This document shows, one piece after another, positions 1-11,260 of a DNA stretch of 64,000 nucleotides. Source of the stretch: CAWJPY01 sp963844865. Lineage in GTDB: Bacteria > Acidobacteriota > Thermoanaerobaculia > Thermoanaerobaculales > Sulfomarinibacteraceae. Made by a program: the position numbers and the translations under genes. The first letter of the stretch is position 1. Every line of letters begins with the position of its first letter. Under the pieces are notes generated by a model that worked only from the letters and a program-made list of their open reading frames with translations, had not been told where the DNA came from and did no database searches. The stretch lies in contig CAWJPY010000006.1 of the NCBI GenBank assembly GCA_963844865.1, forward strand, positions 434,001 through 498,000, read 5' to 3'.

Positions 1-815
1 CGCCCGAACGGTGTTGCCGGACCGCGTCCGGCTGCTCGCAGATCTCCTTGAGCATGAAGTGCCGGTAGCCGCCCTTCTCGGCCCGGCCGCGGGTCCCAGT
101 CCAGGGTCTCCACCGCCGCTGCACCGGCTCGCCCGGCTCCGTCGAGCAGCTCCACCCCGTCCCGGCGGCACCACGGCCACGTCCCCGTTCTCGAGCTACA
201 TCACCCGCCGCGTCCGGTGCAGCAGCGCGGTGACGTCCGAGGCCACGATGTTCTCGCCCTCGCCGAGCCCCAGCACCAGCGGCGGCCCCTGGCGGAACGC
301 CACCAGCACGCCCGGCTCCACCCGGCAGCATGGCCACCACCGCGAACTGGCCGTGAAGCCGCGGGAGCACCCGCAGGACCCGCTCCAGCAGCGAGGCCGC
401 CGCGACTCGCGCGCGAGGAGCTGCGCGATGACCTCGGTGTCGGTGTCGGAGCCAGCGGCACACCCGCTCCAGGAGCTCGCGGCGCAGCGCCGCGAAGTTC
501 TCGAGGATCCCGTTGTGGACCAGCGCCACGATGCCCGGCGCATGTCGGTCTGGGGATGGGCGTTGGCCTCGGTGGGCGCGCCGTGGGTCGCCCACCTGGT
601 GTGGCCGAGCCCCAGGTGCCGCGCAGCGGCGAGGCGCAGGCGAGCTGCTCGAGATTCGCCAGCTTGCCGGCGGCCCGCACCACCTCGAACGCCGTCGGCG
701 CGGCCCAGCACCGCGATGCCGGCGGAGTCGTACCCCGGTACTCGAGCCGCCGCAGCCCGTCCAGGAGGACGGGGACCGCCTCCTGATAGCCGACGTATCC
801 GACGATGCCGCACAT
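1..815 (-). CDS. glmS: GlmS, glutamine-fructose-6-phosphate aminotransferase, N-terminal part, multiply frameshifted
   Basis: Makes glucosamine-6-phosphate from fructose-6-phosphate and glutamine, the first step of UDP-GlcNAc synthesis. The start reads MCGIVGYVGYQEAV, with the class II amidotransferase Cys2 nucleophile. Pieces of the glutaminase domain follow in changing frames: LEYRG, then YDSAGIAVLG, FEVVRAAGKLANLEQL, GHTRWATHGAPTEANAHPQTD, DTDTEVIAQLL and ENIVASDVTALLHRTRRVMY. The left edge reads HFMLKEI, the linker just before the SIS domains, which lie outside the window. At least six frame changes occur in about 800 bases, so no intact protein can be read. It follows tal with a 3-base gap. 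Identity is secure; the frameshifts look like poor sequence rather than a decayed gene. Confidence 0.9.
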
Positions 816-818
816 GGC

Positions 819-1935
819 TCAGGCCCCGACCGACGGCGCCGCCGAGCGCTCGGCGCGGGCCCGCGAGAGGGTGGCCATGAGGTCGTCGAACGCCGTGGCG
901 AAGGCCGCGAGGCCCTCGACCTGCAGTCTCTCGGCGATGGCGCCGAGGTCGATCCCATGCGCCTCGAGCTGCGCGACCACGCCGTCCGCCGCAGCCATCC
1001 CCTCCACCAGACCCTCCCGCGGCTGACCGTGATCCCGGAAGGCATCCATGGTGGCCGGGGGCAGGGTGTTGACGGTCCGGGGCGCGATGAGCTCCTCCAC
1101 ATACTTGACGTCGGAGTACGCTGGGTTCTTGGTGCTGGTCGAGGCCCACAGCGGGCGCTGCACCTTCGCCCCCCGGCGCGCGAGCGCTCGGAAGGAGTCG
1201 CCGTCGAAGATCTCGAGAAAGCGACGGTAGGCCAGGCAGGCGTTGGCGGCGGCCGCGGTGCCGCGCAACATCGAGGGCATCACCCCCGACGGCCTCGAGC
1301 TGATCGTCCACCGCCGTGTCCACCCGGCTGACGAAGAACGAGGCCACCGAGGCCACCCGGGAAGGGTCGGCGGTCCTCTCCAGACCACGCAGATAGGCAC
1401 GGGCCACCGACTCGTAGTGGGCCAGGGAGAACATGAGGGTCACATTGACGTTGATCCCGCTCTCGAGCAGGGCCTCCACCGCCGGCAGCCCCTCGGTGGT
1501 GGCCGGAACCTTGATCATGAGGTTGGGCCTGGCGACTCGCTGCCAGAGGCGCTTCGCCTCCGCCACCGTGCCCGCAGCGTCGTGGGCCAGGTGGGGGGAC
1601 ACCTCCAGGCTGACGAAGCCGTCGCCGCCCCCGGATGCCTCGTACACCGGCGCCAGCACGTCGGCGGCGGAGCGGATGTCGGACACCACCAGCTCCTCGT
1701 AGAGCGCGTCGGTGGTGAGGTCGGAACGCGCACCGAGGAGGTTCGCTATCACGCCGTCGTAGGCGTCGCCACCCGTGATGGCCGCCTTGAAGATGGATGG
1801 GTTCGAGGTCACCCCGCGGACGCCGTCCTCCCGCACCATGCGGGCCAAGGCGCCGCTGGTGAGGAGGTCGCGCTCGATGTAGTCGAGCCAGATGGCCTGC
1901 CCGTGATCGTCCCACAGGGTGCGGAGCGGGTTCAT
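819..1935 (-). CDS. tal: Transaldolase (one frameshift)
   Basis: Transfers a dihydroxyacetone unit between sugar phosphates in the non-oxidative pentose phosphate pathway. The N-terminal part reads MNPLRTLWDDHGQAIWLDYI, then GVTSNPSIF, and later LMIKVPATTEG with the Schiff-base lysine. The frame changes near 1283-1287, a run of five C (G on the coding strand). The second frame then gives LRGTAAAANACLAYRRF, QRPLWASTSTKNPAYSD and PRTVNTLPPATMDAF. Dropping one base of that run restores about 371 residues, the length of the long actinobacterial/cyanobacterial-type transaldolases. A GAGGAGG ribosome site precedes the ATG. Pairing with tkt upstream fits its pathway. The break is probably a sequence error. 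Confidence 0.92.
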
Positions 1936-2167
1936 TCAGCCTCCTCGAGCACGCGCGTCGTCGCTGCCGCGCCCATGGTAGACGATTCCGCACGGCACGA
2001 GACGCCATTGACCGGAGCGGTCGCAGGGGCTTTCCCGTCCACGTCAGCGGTGGGGTTCAGCGGCTCCTCGACCCGAAAGCATGACGATCGCCACGTTCAG
2101 AGACGTGCCGGGGGCGCTGTCTGCTGATCGCTCGACGCTGTCCCTGCCCCTGATCGCTTCGCCGGGG

Positions 2168-4201
2168 CTACTTCCCCAGCATTCGCGCGGCGTGCTCCAC
2201 GACCGCCTCGACGCTGAGACCGAGCTCTTCGCTGACCACGGCTCCCGGCGCCGAGGCGCCGAAACGTTCGATGCCGTGCACCTCGTCCCCGTCTCCCAAC
2301 CACCTCCCCCAGCCGAAGCCGGTGCCCGCCTCCACGGCCAGGCGCGGCACCCCCGGTGGGAGCAGCCCGTGGCGATAGGCGGCCGGCTGCCGGGCCAGCA
2401 GCTCCCACGAGGGCAGGGACACGACGCGGACGCGGACGCCGCGGTCGGCGAGGCGGCTCGCAGCCTCCAGGGCGAGACCGACCTCCGAACCGGTGGCCAG
2501 GATCACCAGGTCGGGCGGCTCACCGTCGCCGGTCACGACGTAGCCGCCTCGGGCGACGCCGGCCGCGGCGACCCCCGCCGACGGGAGCACCGGCAGCTTC
2601 TGCCGGCTCAGGATGAGCGCCGTGGGGCCGGAGGCGCGCTCCATCGCCACCGCCCATGCGGCGGCGGTCTCGGCGGCGTCGGCCGGACGCAGGACCACCA
2701 GGCCGGGGATGGCCCGCAGCGCCGCCAGGTGCTCGACGGGCTGGTGGGTTGGACCGTCCTCGCCCACCCACACCGAGTCGTGGGTGAACACGTAGACCAC
2801 CGGCAGGCCCATGAGGGCGGCCAGGCGGATCCCCGGCCGCATGTAGTCGGAGAACACCAGGAACGTGGACCCGTAGGGTCTGAGCCCACCGTGGAGGGCG
2901 ATGCCGTTGAGCACCGCCGCCATGGCGTGCTCGCGAATGCCGAAGTGCAGGTTCCGGCCGCCGGGGTCGGAAGCGGTCAGGTCGCCGTCACCGTCGATGA
3001 TGGTCTTGCAGGACGGGGCCAGGTCCGCGGAGCCGCCGATCAGCTCGGGGAGGTGGGTGGCCATGGCGTTGAGCACTCTGCCCGAGGCCACCCGGGTCGC
3101 CACGGGCTGATCGTCCACCCCCGTCGCGGCCGGCGCCAGGGGCCAGGAGGCGGGCAGGCGCCCGTCCAGGCGCCGCTGCAGCTCGCTCGCCAGATCGGGG
3201 TGGGCCGCCGCCCAGGCCCCGCGCAGCTCCTGCCAGCGCCGGTTGCGCTCGGCCCCCCGCGCCACCGCGCCCCGGCAGCGCTCCCGGACCTCCTCCGGCA
3301 CCAGGAAGGTGCCCTCCGGCGGCCACCCGTACCGTTCCTTGGCGCCCCGCACCTCCTCCTCCCCGAGGGGGGCGCCGTGGGCGGAGGCACTGTCCTGCTT
3401 GGTGGGCGCTCCCCAGGCGATGTGGGAGCGCACCGCGAGCAGGGTGGGCCGGCCGTCGTCGGCCGCCGCCTCCTCCAGGCCCGCCCACAGCTCTTCCAGG
3501 TCGTTGACATCGGTCACCCGCAGCACCCGCCAGCCGTAGCTGGCAAAGCGCGCCGGAGTGTCCTCGGTGAAGGCGAGGTCGGTGGAGCCCTCGATGGTGA
3601 TGCGGTTGTCGTCCCAGATCCAGACCAGCTTGCCGAGGCCGAGGTGGCCCGCCAGAGAGGCCGCCTCCGCGCTCACCCCCTCCATGAGGTCCCCGTCGGA
3701 GCACAGCACCCAGGTACGGTGGTCCACCACCGCGAACCCCTCGCGGTTGAAGCGCGCCGCCAGGTGGGCTTCGGCCAACGCCATCCCCACCGAGGCCGCG
3801 CAGCCCTGGCCCAGGGGCCCGGTGGAGATCTCCACACCCGGCGTTACCCCCCACTCCGGGTGACCAGGCGTCCGTGAACCCCACTGCCGGAAGCGTTCCA
3901 GCTCCTCCAATTGGAGGTCGTAGCCGGTGAGGTGGAGGATGGCGTACAGCAGCATGGAGGCGTGACCGGCCGACAGGACGAAGCGATCGCGGTCCGGCCA
4001 CCCGGGATCCCGGGGGTCGTGGGCCATCATGCCGGTGTATAGGAGATAGGCCACGGGGGCCAGCGCCATGGGCGCCCCGGGATGGCCCGACCGTGCGCGC
4101 TGGACCGCGTCCATGGCCAGGGTCCGGATGGTGTCCACGGCCAGTCGGTCGATGTCGTCGAAGCGCACCCCTCGGGACCGGTCGTCCACGCTCACGGCCA
4201 T
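2168..4201 (-). CDS. tkt: Transketolase
   Basis: Thiamine-diphosphate enzyme moving two-carbon units between sugar phosphates in the pentose phosphate pathway. About 677 residues, the normal family length. The N-terminal domain shows SGHPGAPM, STGPLGQG and the cofactor-binding GDGDLMEGVSAEA followed by DDN. The middle domain has FGIREHAMAA and THDSVWVGEDGPTHQPVEH, and the C-terminal domain has ATGSEVGLALEA. The ATG at 4201 was preferred to the upstream in-frame codon at 4264 because an AGGAGGAGG ribosome site lies just before it and family similarity begins here. It lies between glmU and tal on the same strand, with about 230 bases to tal. No anomalies seen. Confidence 0.97.
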   Translation of the reverse strand: MAVSVDDRSRGVRFDDIDRLAVDTIRTLAMDAVQRARSGHPGAPMALAPVAYLLYTGMMAHDPRDPGWPDRDRFVLSAGHASMLLYAILHLTGYDLQLEELERFRQWGSRTPGHPEWGVTPGVEISTGPLGQGCAASVGMALAEAHLAARFNREGFAVVDHRTWVLCSDGDLMEGVSAEAASLAGHLGLGKLVWIWDDNRITIEGSTDLAFTEDTPARFASYGWRVLRVTDVNDLEELWAGLEEAAADDGRPTLLAVRSHIAWGAPTKQDSASAHGAPLGEEEVRGAKERYGWPPEGTFLVPEEVRERCRGAVARGAERNRRWQELRGAWAAAHPDLASELQRRLDGRLPASWPLAPAATGVDDQPVATRVASGRVLNAMATHLPELIGGSADLAPSCKTIIDGDGDLTASDPGGRNLHFGIREHAMAAVLNGIALHGGLRPYGSTFLVFSDYMRPGIRLAALMGLPVVYVFTHDSVWVGEDGPTHQPVEHLAALRAIPGLVVLRPADAAETAAAWAVAMERASGPTALILSRQKLPVLPSAGVAAAGVARGGYVVTGDGEPPDLVILATGSEVGLALEAASRLADRGVRVRVVSLPSWELLARQPAAYRHGLLPPGVPRLAVEAGTGFGWGRWLGDGDEVHGIERFGASAPGAVVSEELGLSVEAVVEHAARMLGK

Positions 4202-4306
4202 GGCTCGCCTCCTCCTGACAGGTGTGAAGACCTCACGGGTCCCGGAACGGGGCCAGCCTACCACGCCCCTCGACCCCCGCGGCCCCTCGCCAGCGAGCCC
4301 AGCCGA

Positions 4307-5284
4307 TCAGCAACCGCGATGGCTGAGGGGAGGGACGATTTCGCCCGGCTCGATCTCGGCGCCGTCCACCACCGCGTGGGCGCCGATCCGCGCCCCCCGC
4401 CCCACCCTGCACCCACCCCTGAGGACCACGCCCGGCTCCAGCAGGGCGTCCTGCTCCACCGTGCACGCGCTCTCCACCCGCGTGGTGGCCGGGTCGAGCA
4501 CCGTGACTCCCGCAGCCATGATCCGTTCCAACGTCCGCCGGTTGAGGACGGCGGCCACCGCGGCCAGGTCGGCCCGGCTGTTGATGCCGGCCATCTCCTG
4601 GGGGTCGTCCAGCTCGACCGCGCGCACGCCGAGGCCCCGGCGACGCAGGAGGGGCGGCAGATCGGTCAGGTAGAGCTCACCCTGGCGGTTGTCGGCCGTG
4701 AGCTCCGGAAGGACCTCGAGCACGGGCCCGGGACGCAGGGCATAGACCCCCGCGTTGACCTCGTTCACGCGCAGCACGTCCTCGGAGGCGTCCCGCGCCT
4801 CCACCACCGCCGTCACCTCTCCGCCCTCGTCCCGCAGCACCCGGCCGTAGGCGGCGGGCGCGTCGAGCCGGGCGGTCAGCAGCACCGCCGCCACCTCCCC
4901 CTCGAGCGCCGCCCGCAGCCGACGGAGGGTCTCCGGGCGGAGCAGGGGAACGTCCCCCGACAGCACCAGCACAGCCGGGGGAAGACCGTCCTCCGCGAGG
5001 GCCTCCAGAGCCACGCGCAGCGCGTCTCCCGTTCCCAGCTGGGGCTCCTGGACGGCCACCCGCACGCCGCGCGGGCGCACGTGGCCGGCCACCCGCTCAC
5101 CGCCATGCCCCACCACCACGGCCACCGAGGAAGGCGCCGCACACCCGAGGGCGAGGTCGAGCACCCAGTCCACCAGGGCCCGTCCCTCGAGGTGGTGCAG
5201 CACCTTGGGCACCGTCGAGCGCATGCGCGTGCCCTGACCGGCGGCCAGGACCGCGACGCCCCAGGTCGTCTCGATATCGCTCAT
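4307..5284 (-). CDS. glmU: UDP-GlcNAc pyrophosphorylase, GlmU-like but lacking the acetyltransferase domain
   Basis: Nucleotidyltransferase that joins GlcNAc-1-phosphate to UTP, giving UDP-GlcNAc for peptidoglycan and LPS. The signature LAAGQGTRMRSTVPK is at residues 13-27, followed by GTGDALRVAL, SGDVPLL, VNAGVYA and DNRQGELYLTD. It is only 325 residues against about 455 for bifunctional GlmU. After residue 250 only a few hexapeptide-like turns remain and it ends PPLSHRGC, so the left-handed beta-helix with the catalytic His of the acetyltransferase is absent. The GlcN-1-P acetylation step would need another enzyme, or this is a related sugar nucleotidyltransferase. It starts 17 bases after mglA. 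GlmS, the earlier pathway enzyme, is downstream. Confidence 0.85.
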   Translation of the reverse strand: MSDIETTWGVAVLAAGQGTRMRSTVPKVLHHLEGRALVDWVLDLALGCAAPSSVAVVVGHGGERVAGHVRPRGVRVAVQEPQLGTGDALRVALEALAEDGLPPAVLVLSGDVPLLRPETLRRLRAALEGEVAAVLLTARLDAPAAYGRVLRDEGGEVTAVVEARDASEDVLRVNEVNAGVYALRPGPVLEVLPELTADNRQGELYLTDLPPLLRRRGLGVRAVELDDPQEMAGINSRADLAAVAAVLNRRTLERIMAAGVTVLDPATTRVESACTVEQDALLEPGVVLRGGCRVGRGARIGAHAVVDGAEIEPGEIVPPLSHRGC

Positions 5285-5301
5285 GACCGGTGGCGGACCC
5301 G

Positions 5302-5886
5302 CTAGCGTCGCCTGAGCTCGTACAAGACCTGCTTGGCGACCGCCTTGAGGGTCTCGAAGACGCCCATGCCCTGGGTGGCGATGGCCTCGAACGTCGGCTC
5401 ACCCTTGAAGTTGAGGGTCCGGTACATGGTGTCCACAGGCACCGCCGTCGGCAGGTCCCGCTTGTTGAACTGGAGCGCGTAGGGGATGCCCTTGAGGTCG
5501 AACCCGTTCTCGCGCAGGTTCTCCTCCAGGTTGCGCAGGGACTCCACGTTGGCGTCCATGCGCGCCTCCTGGGAGTCGGCGACGAAGACCACCCCGTCCA
5601 CGCCCTTCAGGATGAGCTTCCGGCTCGCGTCGTAGAACACCTGTCCGGGGACGGTGTAGAGGTGGAAGCGGGTCTTGAAGCCCCGCACCGCGCCCAGGTC
5701 CAGGGGCAGGAAGTCGAAGAACAGGGTGCGGTCGGTCTCCGTGGCCAGGGAGATCAGCTTGCCCTTCTGCTGCGGGTTGGAGCGCTCGTAGATGTACTGG
5801 AGGTTCGTGGTCTTGCCGCCCAGGCCCGGACCGTAGAACACGATCTTGACGTTGATCTCGCGGGCGGCGTAGTTGATGAAGCTCAT
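5302..5886 (-). CDS. mglA: MglA-type small Ras-like GTPase (cell polarity/gliding motility)
   Basis: Small GTPase that in Myxococcus marks the leading pole and drives gliding and type IV pilus motility. The protein has 194 residues. The P-loop is GPGLGGKTT near residues 19-27, the switch II region is YTVPGQVFYD (the MglA form of DxxG), and the base-specificity motif is NKRD. Its ATG overlaps the stop of the upstream roadblock gene by four bases (ATGA), so the two are probably translationally coupled. The partner encoded there is the likely GTPase-activating protein. Homologues occur in many non-motile bacteria, so the process it controls here is open. Confidence 0.95.
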   Translation of the reverse strand: MSFINYAAREINVKIVFYGPGLGGKTTNLQYIYERSNPQQKGKLISLATETDRTLFFDFLPLDLGAVRGFKTRFHLYTVPGQVFYDASRKLILKGVDGVVFVADSQEARMDANVESLRNLEENLRENGFDLKGIPYALQFNKRDLPTAVPVDTMYRTLNFKGEPTFEAIATQGMGVFETLKAVAKQVLYELRRR

Positions 5887-6371
5887 TCGGAGAACAGCGC
5901 GTCGATGTCCTCGTCGGTGATCTCGGCAAAGGGCGAGGACGCCTCGGCGACCCCCACCTCCTGGGCCTTGCTCTCCATCTCCTTGAGCACTCCCTCGATG
6001 CCGGTGGAGGCCTTGCGCACGCGCAACCGCACCAGGCCCAGGGACGAGCGCTCATCGAAGATGACCACCAGGATCAGCCGCTGTCCGACGATGGAAATGT
6101 GGATGTTGTCCTTGCGACCCTCGTGGAACAGGATCGAGAACTCCTTCTCCCCGATCAGCTTGGCCAGCCCGTCCGTGGCCGCCACGTTGCCCGCCGTCAG
6201 CGACGCCAGAGACGTGGTGTCCACCAGCTGCACCTCTCCGGCGCTGGCGATCTGCTGCCCATTCTTATCCACCAGGAAGACGATCTTGGCGTTGGCGTCG
6301 AGACGCAGTCGATTGAGGAGCTGCGAAATGCGCTCGAACTCCTCTTGATACATGACCAGGTTCGAGTTCAC
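5883..6371 (-). CDS. mglB: MglB-type roadblock/LC7 protein, GAP for MglA
   Basis: Roadblock/LC7-domain protein; in Myxococcus MglB stimulates GTP hydrolysis by MglA and sets the lagging pole. The N-terminus NSNLVMYQEEFERI resembles MglB, with a roadblock fold following (KIVFLVDKNGQQIASAG, then LGEKEFS-like and RLILVVIFDE segments). I chose the GTG at 6371, giving 162 residues, because MglB similarity begins just before LVMY. The ATG at 6353 and the codon at 6395 are alternatives. The C-terminal tail is acidic (EITDEDIDALFSE). It overlaps mglA by four bases and lies 81 bases after recR. Confidence 0.9.
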   Translation of the reverse strand: MNSNLVMYQEEFERISQLLNRLRLDANAKIVFLVDKNGQQIASAGEVQLVDTTSLASLTAGNVAATDGLAKLIGEKEFSILFHEGRKDNIHISIVGQRLILVVIFDERSSLGLVRLRVRKASTGIEGVLKEMESKAQEVGVAEASSPFAEITDEDIDALFSE

Positions 6372-6395
6372 CGGACACAACCCCCGTGGTTTCAA

Positions 6396-6401
6396 TTTCT
6401 A
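6396..6401 (-). promoter_or_regulatory. Possible -10 element for mglBA
   Basis: TAGAAA on the - strand, preceded by TG plus one base (extended -10 style), 24 bases upstream of the chosen mglB start. No good -35 was seen. It would allow mglBA-glmU to be transcribed apart from dnaX-recR. Confidence 0.35.
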
Positions 6402-6452
6402 GCACAGCTCGGTACGGCAGGCAAGAATGGAACCGACCCCGGGTGCGCTGGC

Positions 6453-7051
6453 TTACACCTTCCGTCTGGATTGGAGTGCCTGGGCCAGGGTCAGCTGGTC
6501 CACCGCCGCCAGCTCGCCGCCCACCGGGATCCCCGCCGCCGGGCGGCTCACCTCCACGCCCAGGGGCCGGAGCCGGCGCAACAGGTAGAGCGCGGTGGTC
6601 TCTCCCTCCACCGTCGGGTCGGTGGCCACGATGACCTCGCGGACGGTGCCCCCACGGCAGCGCTCCTCCAGGAGCTCGATGCTCAGGTCCTCGGGACCGA
6701 CGCCGTGCAGCGGCGACAGGTGGCCGAGGAGAGCGTGATAGAGGCCCCGGTACTCGCGGGTGGCCTCCACCGACCACGCCGTCGTGGGCTCCTCCACCAC
6801 CAGGATCAGCTCCCGATCCCGGTCCGGGCTCGCGCACACGGGGCACGGGTCCTCCTCGGTGAGCAGACAGCAGGAGGAACAGAGCCGGACCCGCTGTCGG
6901 AGCTGGCCCAGGGACTCGGCCAGACCCGCCACCTCGTCCGCGTCGGTGGTGAGCAGGTGCTCCACCAGGCCGCGCGCACTCCGGGGACCGACGCCGGGCA
7001 GGCGCTCCAAGTGTGCCAGGAGCCCGCGGACGGCGGGCGGTCGCAGCTCCA

Positions 7052-7052
<1 letters not shown>
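6453..7052 (-). CDS. recR: Recombination mediator RecR
   Basis: With RecF/RecO, RecR loads RecA on SSB-coated DNA at gaps. The 199-residue length is typical. A helix-hairpin-helix region (LPGVGPRSARGLVEHLL) is N-terminal, followed by a zinc finger with five cysteines, CSSCCLLTEEDPCPVC; the usual four are included. The Toprim domain shows LILVVEEPTT and ATDPTVEGETTALYL. Its start overlaps the dnaX stop by one base (TGATG). The dnaX-recR order is common in bacteria. Confidence 0.97.
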
Positions 7053-8617
<1,565 letters not shown>

Positions 8618-8756
8618 CGGGAGATAGTAGCGTACCCGCGGCCGCCGTCGCCGCCGCGGCCCCGCCCGCCGGCCACAGCGACCCCGGTCACCCCTTTGCG
8701 GGAAGGAAAATGCTATGGTACCCGCTGTCTGATAGCGAGCGAACAAGGAGGCCGTC

Positions 8757-9914
8757 ATGCCCCGACTCCACAGTGCCCTGAGCTGGTTGGCCGTCATCAC
8801 CCTTTGCGTCGCGGCGCCCGCGATCGCCCTCAACTCCGGCAGCGACGTTCTGGTGCCGGCGGCGGGCCGCACCGGGCCCTACGTCACCGACCTGTACGTG
8901 ATGAACCCAGGGACCAGCGCCGTCACGGTGACCCTGTCGTGGCTGGTTCGGGACCAGTCCAATCCCAACCCAGTCACCAGGAACTTCACCCTGCAGCCGG
9001 GTGAGACCGAGGTCCTCGGCGACGTGATCCTGAACACCTTCGGGCTGACCACCGGCGCGGGGGCGTTCCACGTCGAGGCCAGCGGCGACGTCATCGTCAA
9101 CTCACGAATCTACGCCGTGGACGGAGACAAGACCTTCGGCCAGGGCTTCGAAGGGGTCCCCACCTGGGCGGCCACCTCCGCGGGCCAGTCCACCGACGTG
9201 GTGGGGCTCACTCAGGGATCCGGCTACCGGTCCAACGTGTACGCCCTGGCCGGGGCCGACGGCGCCTCCATGGCGCTGAGCCTGCACGATCCGTCGGGAG
9301 CCCAGATCGCCTCCACAACCCTCACCCTCGGCGCCTACGAGCCGTATCTCAAGCGGGTCACCCAGACCTTCGCCGGCCTGCCCAACTTCCCCAACGCCAC
9401 CCTCCACGTCACCGTCAACTCCGGGTTGGTCGTGGTGGGCGCCTCCAAGGCCGACAACCTCACTGACGACCCCACCACTTTGGAGTCGAAAGCCTCCGGC
9501 GGCGCCGGGTCGGTGGACGGGACCTACCAGGTCGCCCTCTATGACTCGGCGTCCTTCGCCTCCGGCGGCAACTTCGTGGTCGAGGGGGGCCAGGTGAGCG
9601 CGATCAACGCCACCTACGTCAACTACGACAAGCTGGAGGGAGGCAACGCCGCGTGCCCGGTGATCTTCCTCTGGGGCATCGGCCTCGACCCGACGCCGGT
9701 GGCGGACTTCGGCAGCTCCGGAGGGGTTACGTTCGTGGACGACTACACCGCCTCGGGCAGTGGCGTCATGACCTGGACGGTGAAGTTCACCGTGGACAAC
9801 AACATGGGTCTCACCGGCACGGTCACCGCCGTGGGCTCCGATTTCCCGTCGGCGGACGCGGGCTGCAACGGGACCTTCCCGGCGCTCACCCTGCTCGGGG
9901 GCAAGAGCAACTGA
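8757..9914 (+). CDS. Secreted beta-rich protein of unknown function
   Basis: No function recognised. It is 385 residues with a clear signal peptide (hydrophobic WLAVITLCVAAPAIA, cleavage likely after residue 24). The mature part is rich in Gly, Ser, Thr, Asn and Val in alternating beta-type patterns: YVTDLYVMNPGTSAVTVTLSW, then FTLQPGETEVLGDVI. Two cysteines near the C-terminus (AACPVIF, DAGCNGTF) could form a disulfide. It begins with DVLVPAAGRTGPYV, a style I associate with large secreted-protein families in Acidobacteriota, from memory. A strong AAGGAGG site precedes the ATG, and TGCTATGGT at 8711-8719 could be an extended -10. It converges on the antiporter genes with an 18-19 base gap. 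Confidence 0.8.
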   Translation: MPRLHSALSWLAVITLCVAAPAIALNSGSDVLVPAAGRTGPYVTDLYVMNPGTSAVTVTLSWLVRDQSNPNPVTRNFTLQPGETEVLGDVILNTFGLTTGAGAFHVEASGDVIVNSRIYAVDGDKTFGQGFEGVPTWAATSAGQSTDVVGLTQGSGYRSNVYALAGADGASMALSLHDPSGAQIASTTLTLGAYEPYLKRVTQTFAGLPNFPNATLHVTVNSGLVVVGASKADNLTDDPTTLESKASGGAGSVDGTYQVALYDSASFASGGNFVVEGGQVSAINATYVNYDKLEGGNAACPVIFLWGIGLDPTPVADFGSSGGVTFVDDYTASGSGVMTWTVKFTVDNNMGLTGTVTAVGSDFPSADAGCNGTFPALTLLGGKSN

Positions 9915-9933
9915 GGGGCCGCTCCGGGCAGTC

Positions 9934-11260
9934 TCACGGAGAGGGCACGGCGCCCTTTCGCACCACCGCGGGACCGGCGGGGAGGGTGGCCTCGCCGCTG
10001 GAGCGCAACGCGTGCTCCCAGAGCACCGGACCCACCAGCTGGTTGATGACGACGGCCGCCACGATGAGGGTCGCGAGGGATGGTCCGAAGGAGGGCAGTC
10101 GAGTGGCGACCCGGGCCGCCAGGCCGAGGGAGACCCCGGCCTGGGCCACGAAGCCCATCCAGGCGAAGCGCACCACCGGCGGCGGCGAGCCGGCGAGGTG
10201 CGCTGCGCCGCGCGTCAGGGACCAGGTGGCCGCCAGGCGCAACCCCACGTAGGCGAGCGCCGGCAGGCCCATCGCCAGCACCACGCCCAGGTCCAGCCGC
10301 GCCCCGACGAGGCCGAAGAACACGATGTAGATGGGTGGTGACGACCGCTCCAAGGCGTCCAGGAAGCCTGCCGCGGCCCGGGAGGTGAGGTTGCGGACCA
10401 CGAATCCGGCCGCCATGCAGACGATGAGATGCTCCAACCCGGCCCCGTGGGCGAGCTCCGCCGACGCCAGGGCAACCAGCACCACCACCAGCTCCAAGTG
10501 CCGGCCCACCCTGAGGACGTAGGCTCCCAGCAGCAGCCCGAGACCGCCCCCCGCCAGCAGGGAGAGGAGGATCTCGGCGCCGGTGCCGTGCAGCAGCGAC
10601 AGGGTCACAGGGACGTGCTGGGACCAGGCCCGGGCCAACACCTCCACGAAGGTGTAGAGGAGGAGGATCACCAGGTCCTTGAGGATCGTCACCCCGAGGA
10701 CGGTGTCCACCACGTCGCCCCGGGCCCGGGTCTCGGTGATCACCGCGATGGTGGTGGCGGGCGAGTTGGCCACCGCGATGACACCGAGGACGGCGGCGGC
10801 TGCCAGCATCTCCCCCACCCTGCAACGGGCCCAGGACACCGCCCCAGGACAGCGCCACCCACATGGCCGCACCCACCAGGGTCACCATGACCACGCAGTG
10901 CACGCCGGTGATGGCGAGCAGTGCCCGCAGCCTTCCGCGCAGTCCCTCGACGCGGAACTCGCCGCCGGCGGTGAGGGCGATGAGGCCCAGGGCGAGCTCC
11001 TCGAAGAGGCGCAGCAGATCGCTGTCTTCGGCCGTCTCCAAGCCGAAGGCGTACGGTCCGATCACCATGCCGAGCGCCAGGTAGCCGGTGATGCGGGGCA
11101 GGCGCAGGCGTTGCGCCAGCTCCCCGGCCAGGACCCCGCCCACGATGAGGCAGCCGAGGCTCAGCAGGGCCGAGCCCGCCGGGTCCCTGACGACGCCCAC
11201 GCCCAGGCCTCTGGCAGCCCAGCTCGCCCCGGCCATGACCAGGAACAGGAGCCACCTCAT
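9934..11260 (-). CDS. Cation:proton antiporter, CPA2 family (one frameshift)
   Basis: Multi-spanning membrane protein expected to exchange Na+ or K+ for H+. The first part starts MRWLLFLVMAGASWAARG and runs through LPRITGYLALGMVIGPYAFG and GEFRVEGL to MWVALSWG. The frame changes at the five-C run 10812-10816, and the other frame continues GEMLAAAAVLGVIAVANSPATT with NSPATTIAVI, a conserved membrane motif of this family. Removing one base there restores about 441 residues. The start overlaps the upstream antiporter stop by four bases. The break is probably a sequencing error. Substrate cannot be told from sequence. Confidence 0.85.

Noticed and set aside
2081..3877. 598-codon + strand frame over tkt
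   Set aside because: Shadow of tkt; no recognisable sequence features or ribosome site.
8618..8756. Signal recognition particle RNA upstream of dnaX
   Set aside because: Looked for because ffs is often near dnaX, but the conserved hairpin core was not seen.
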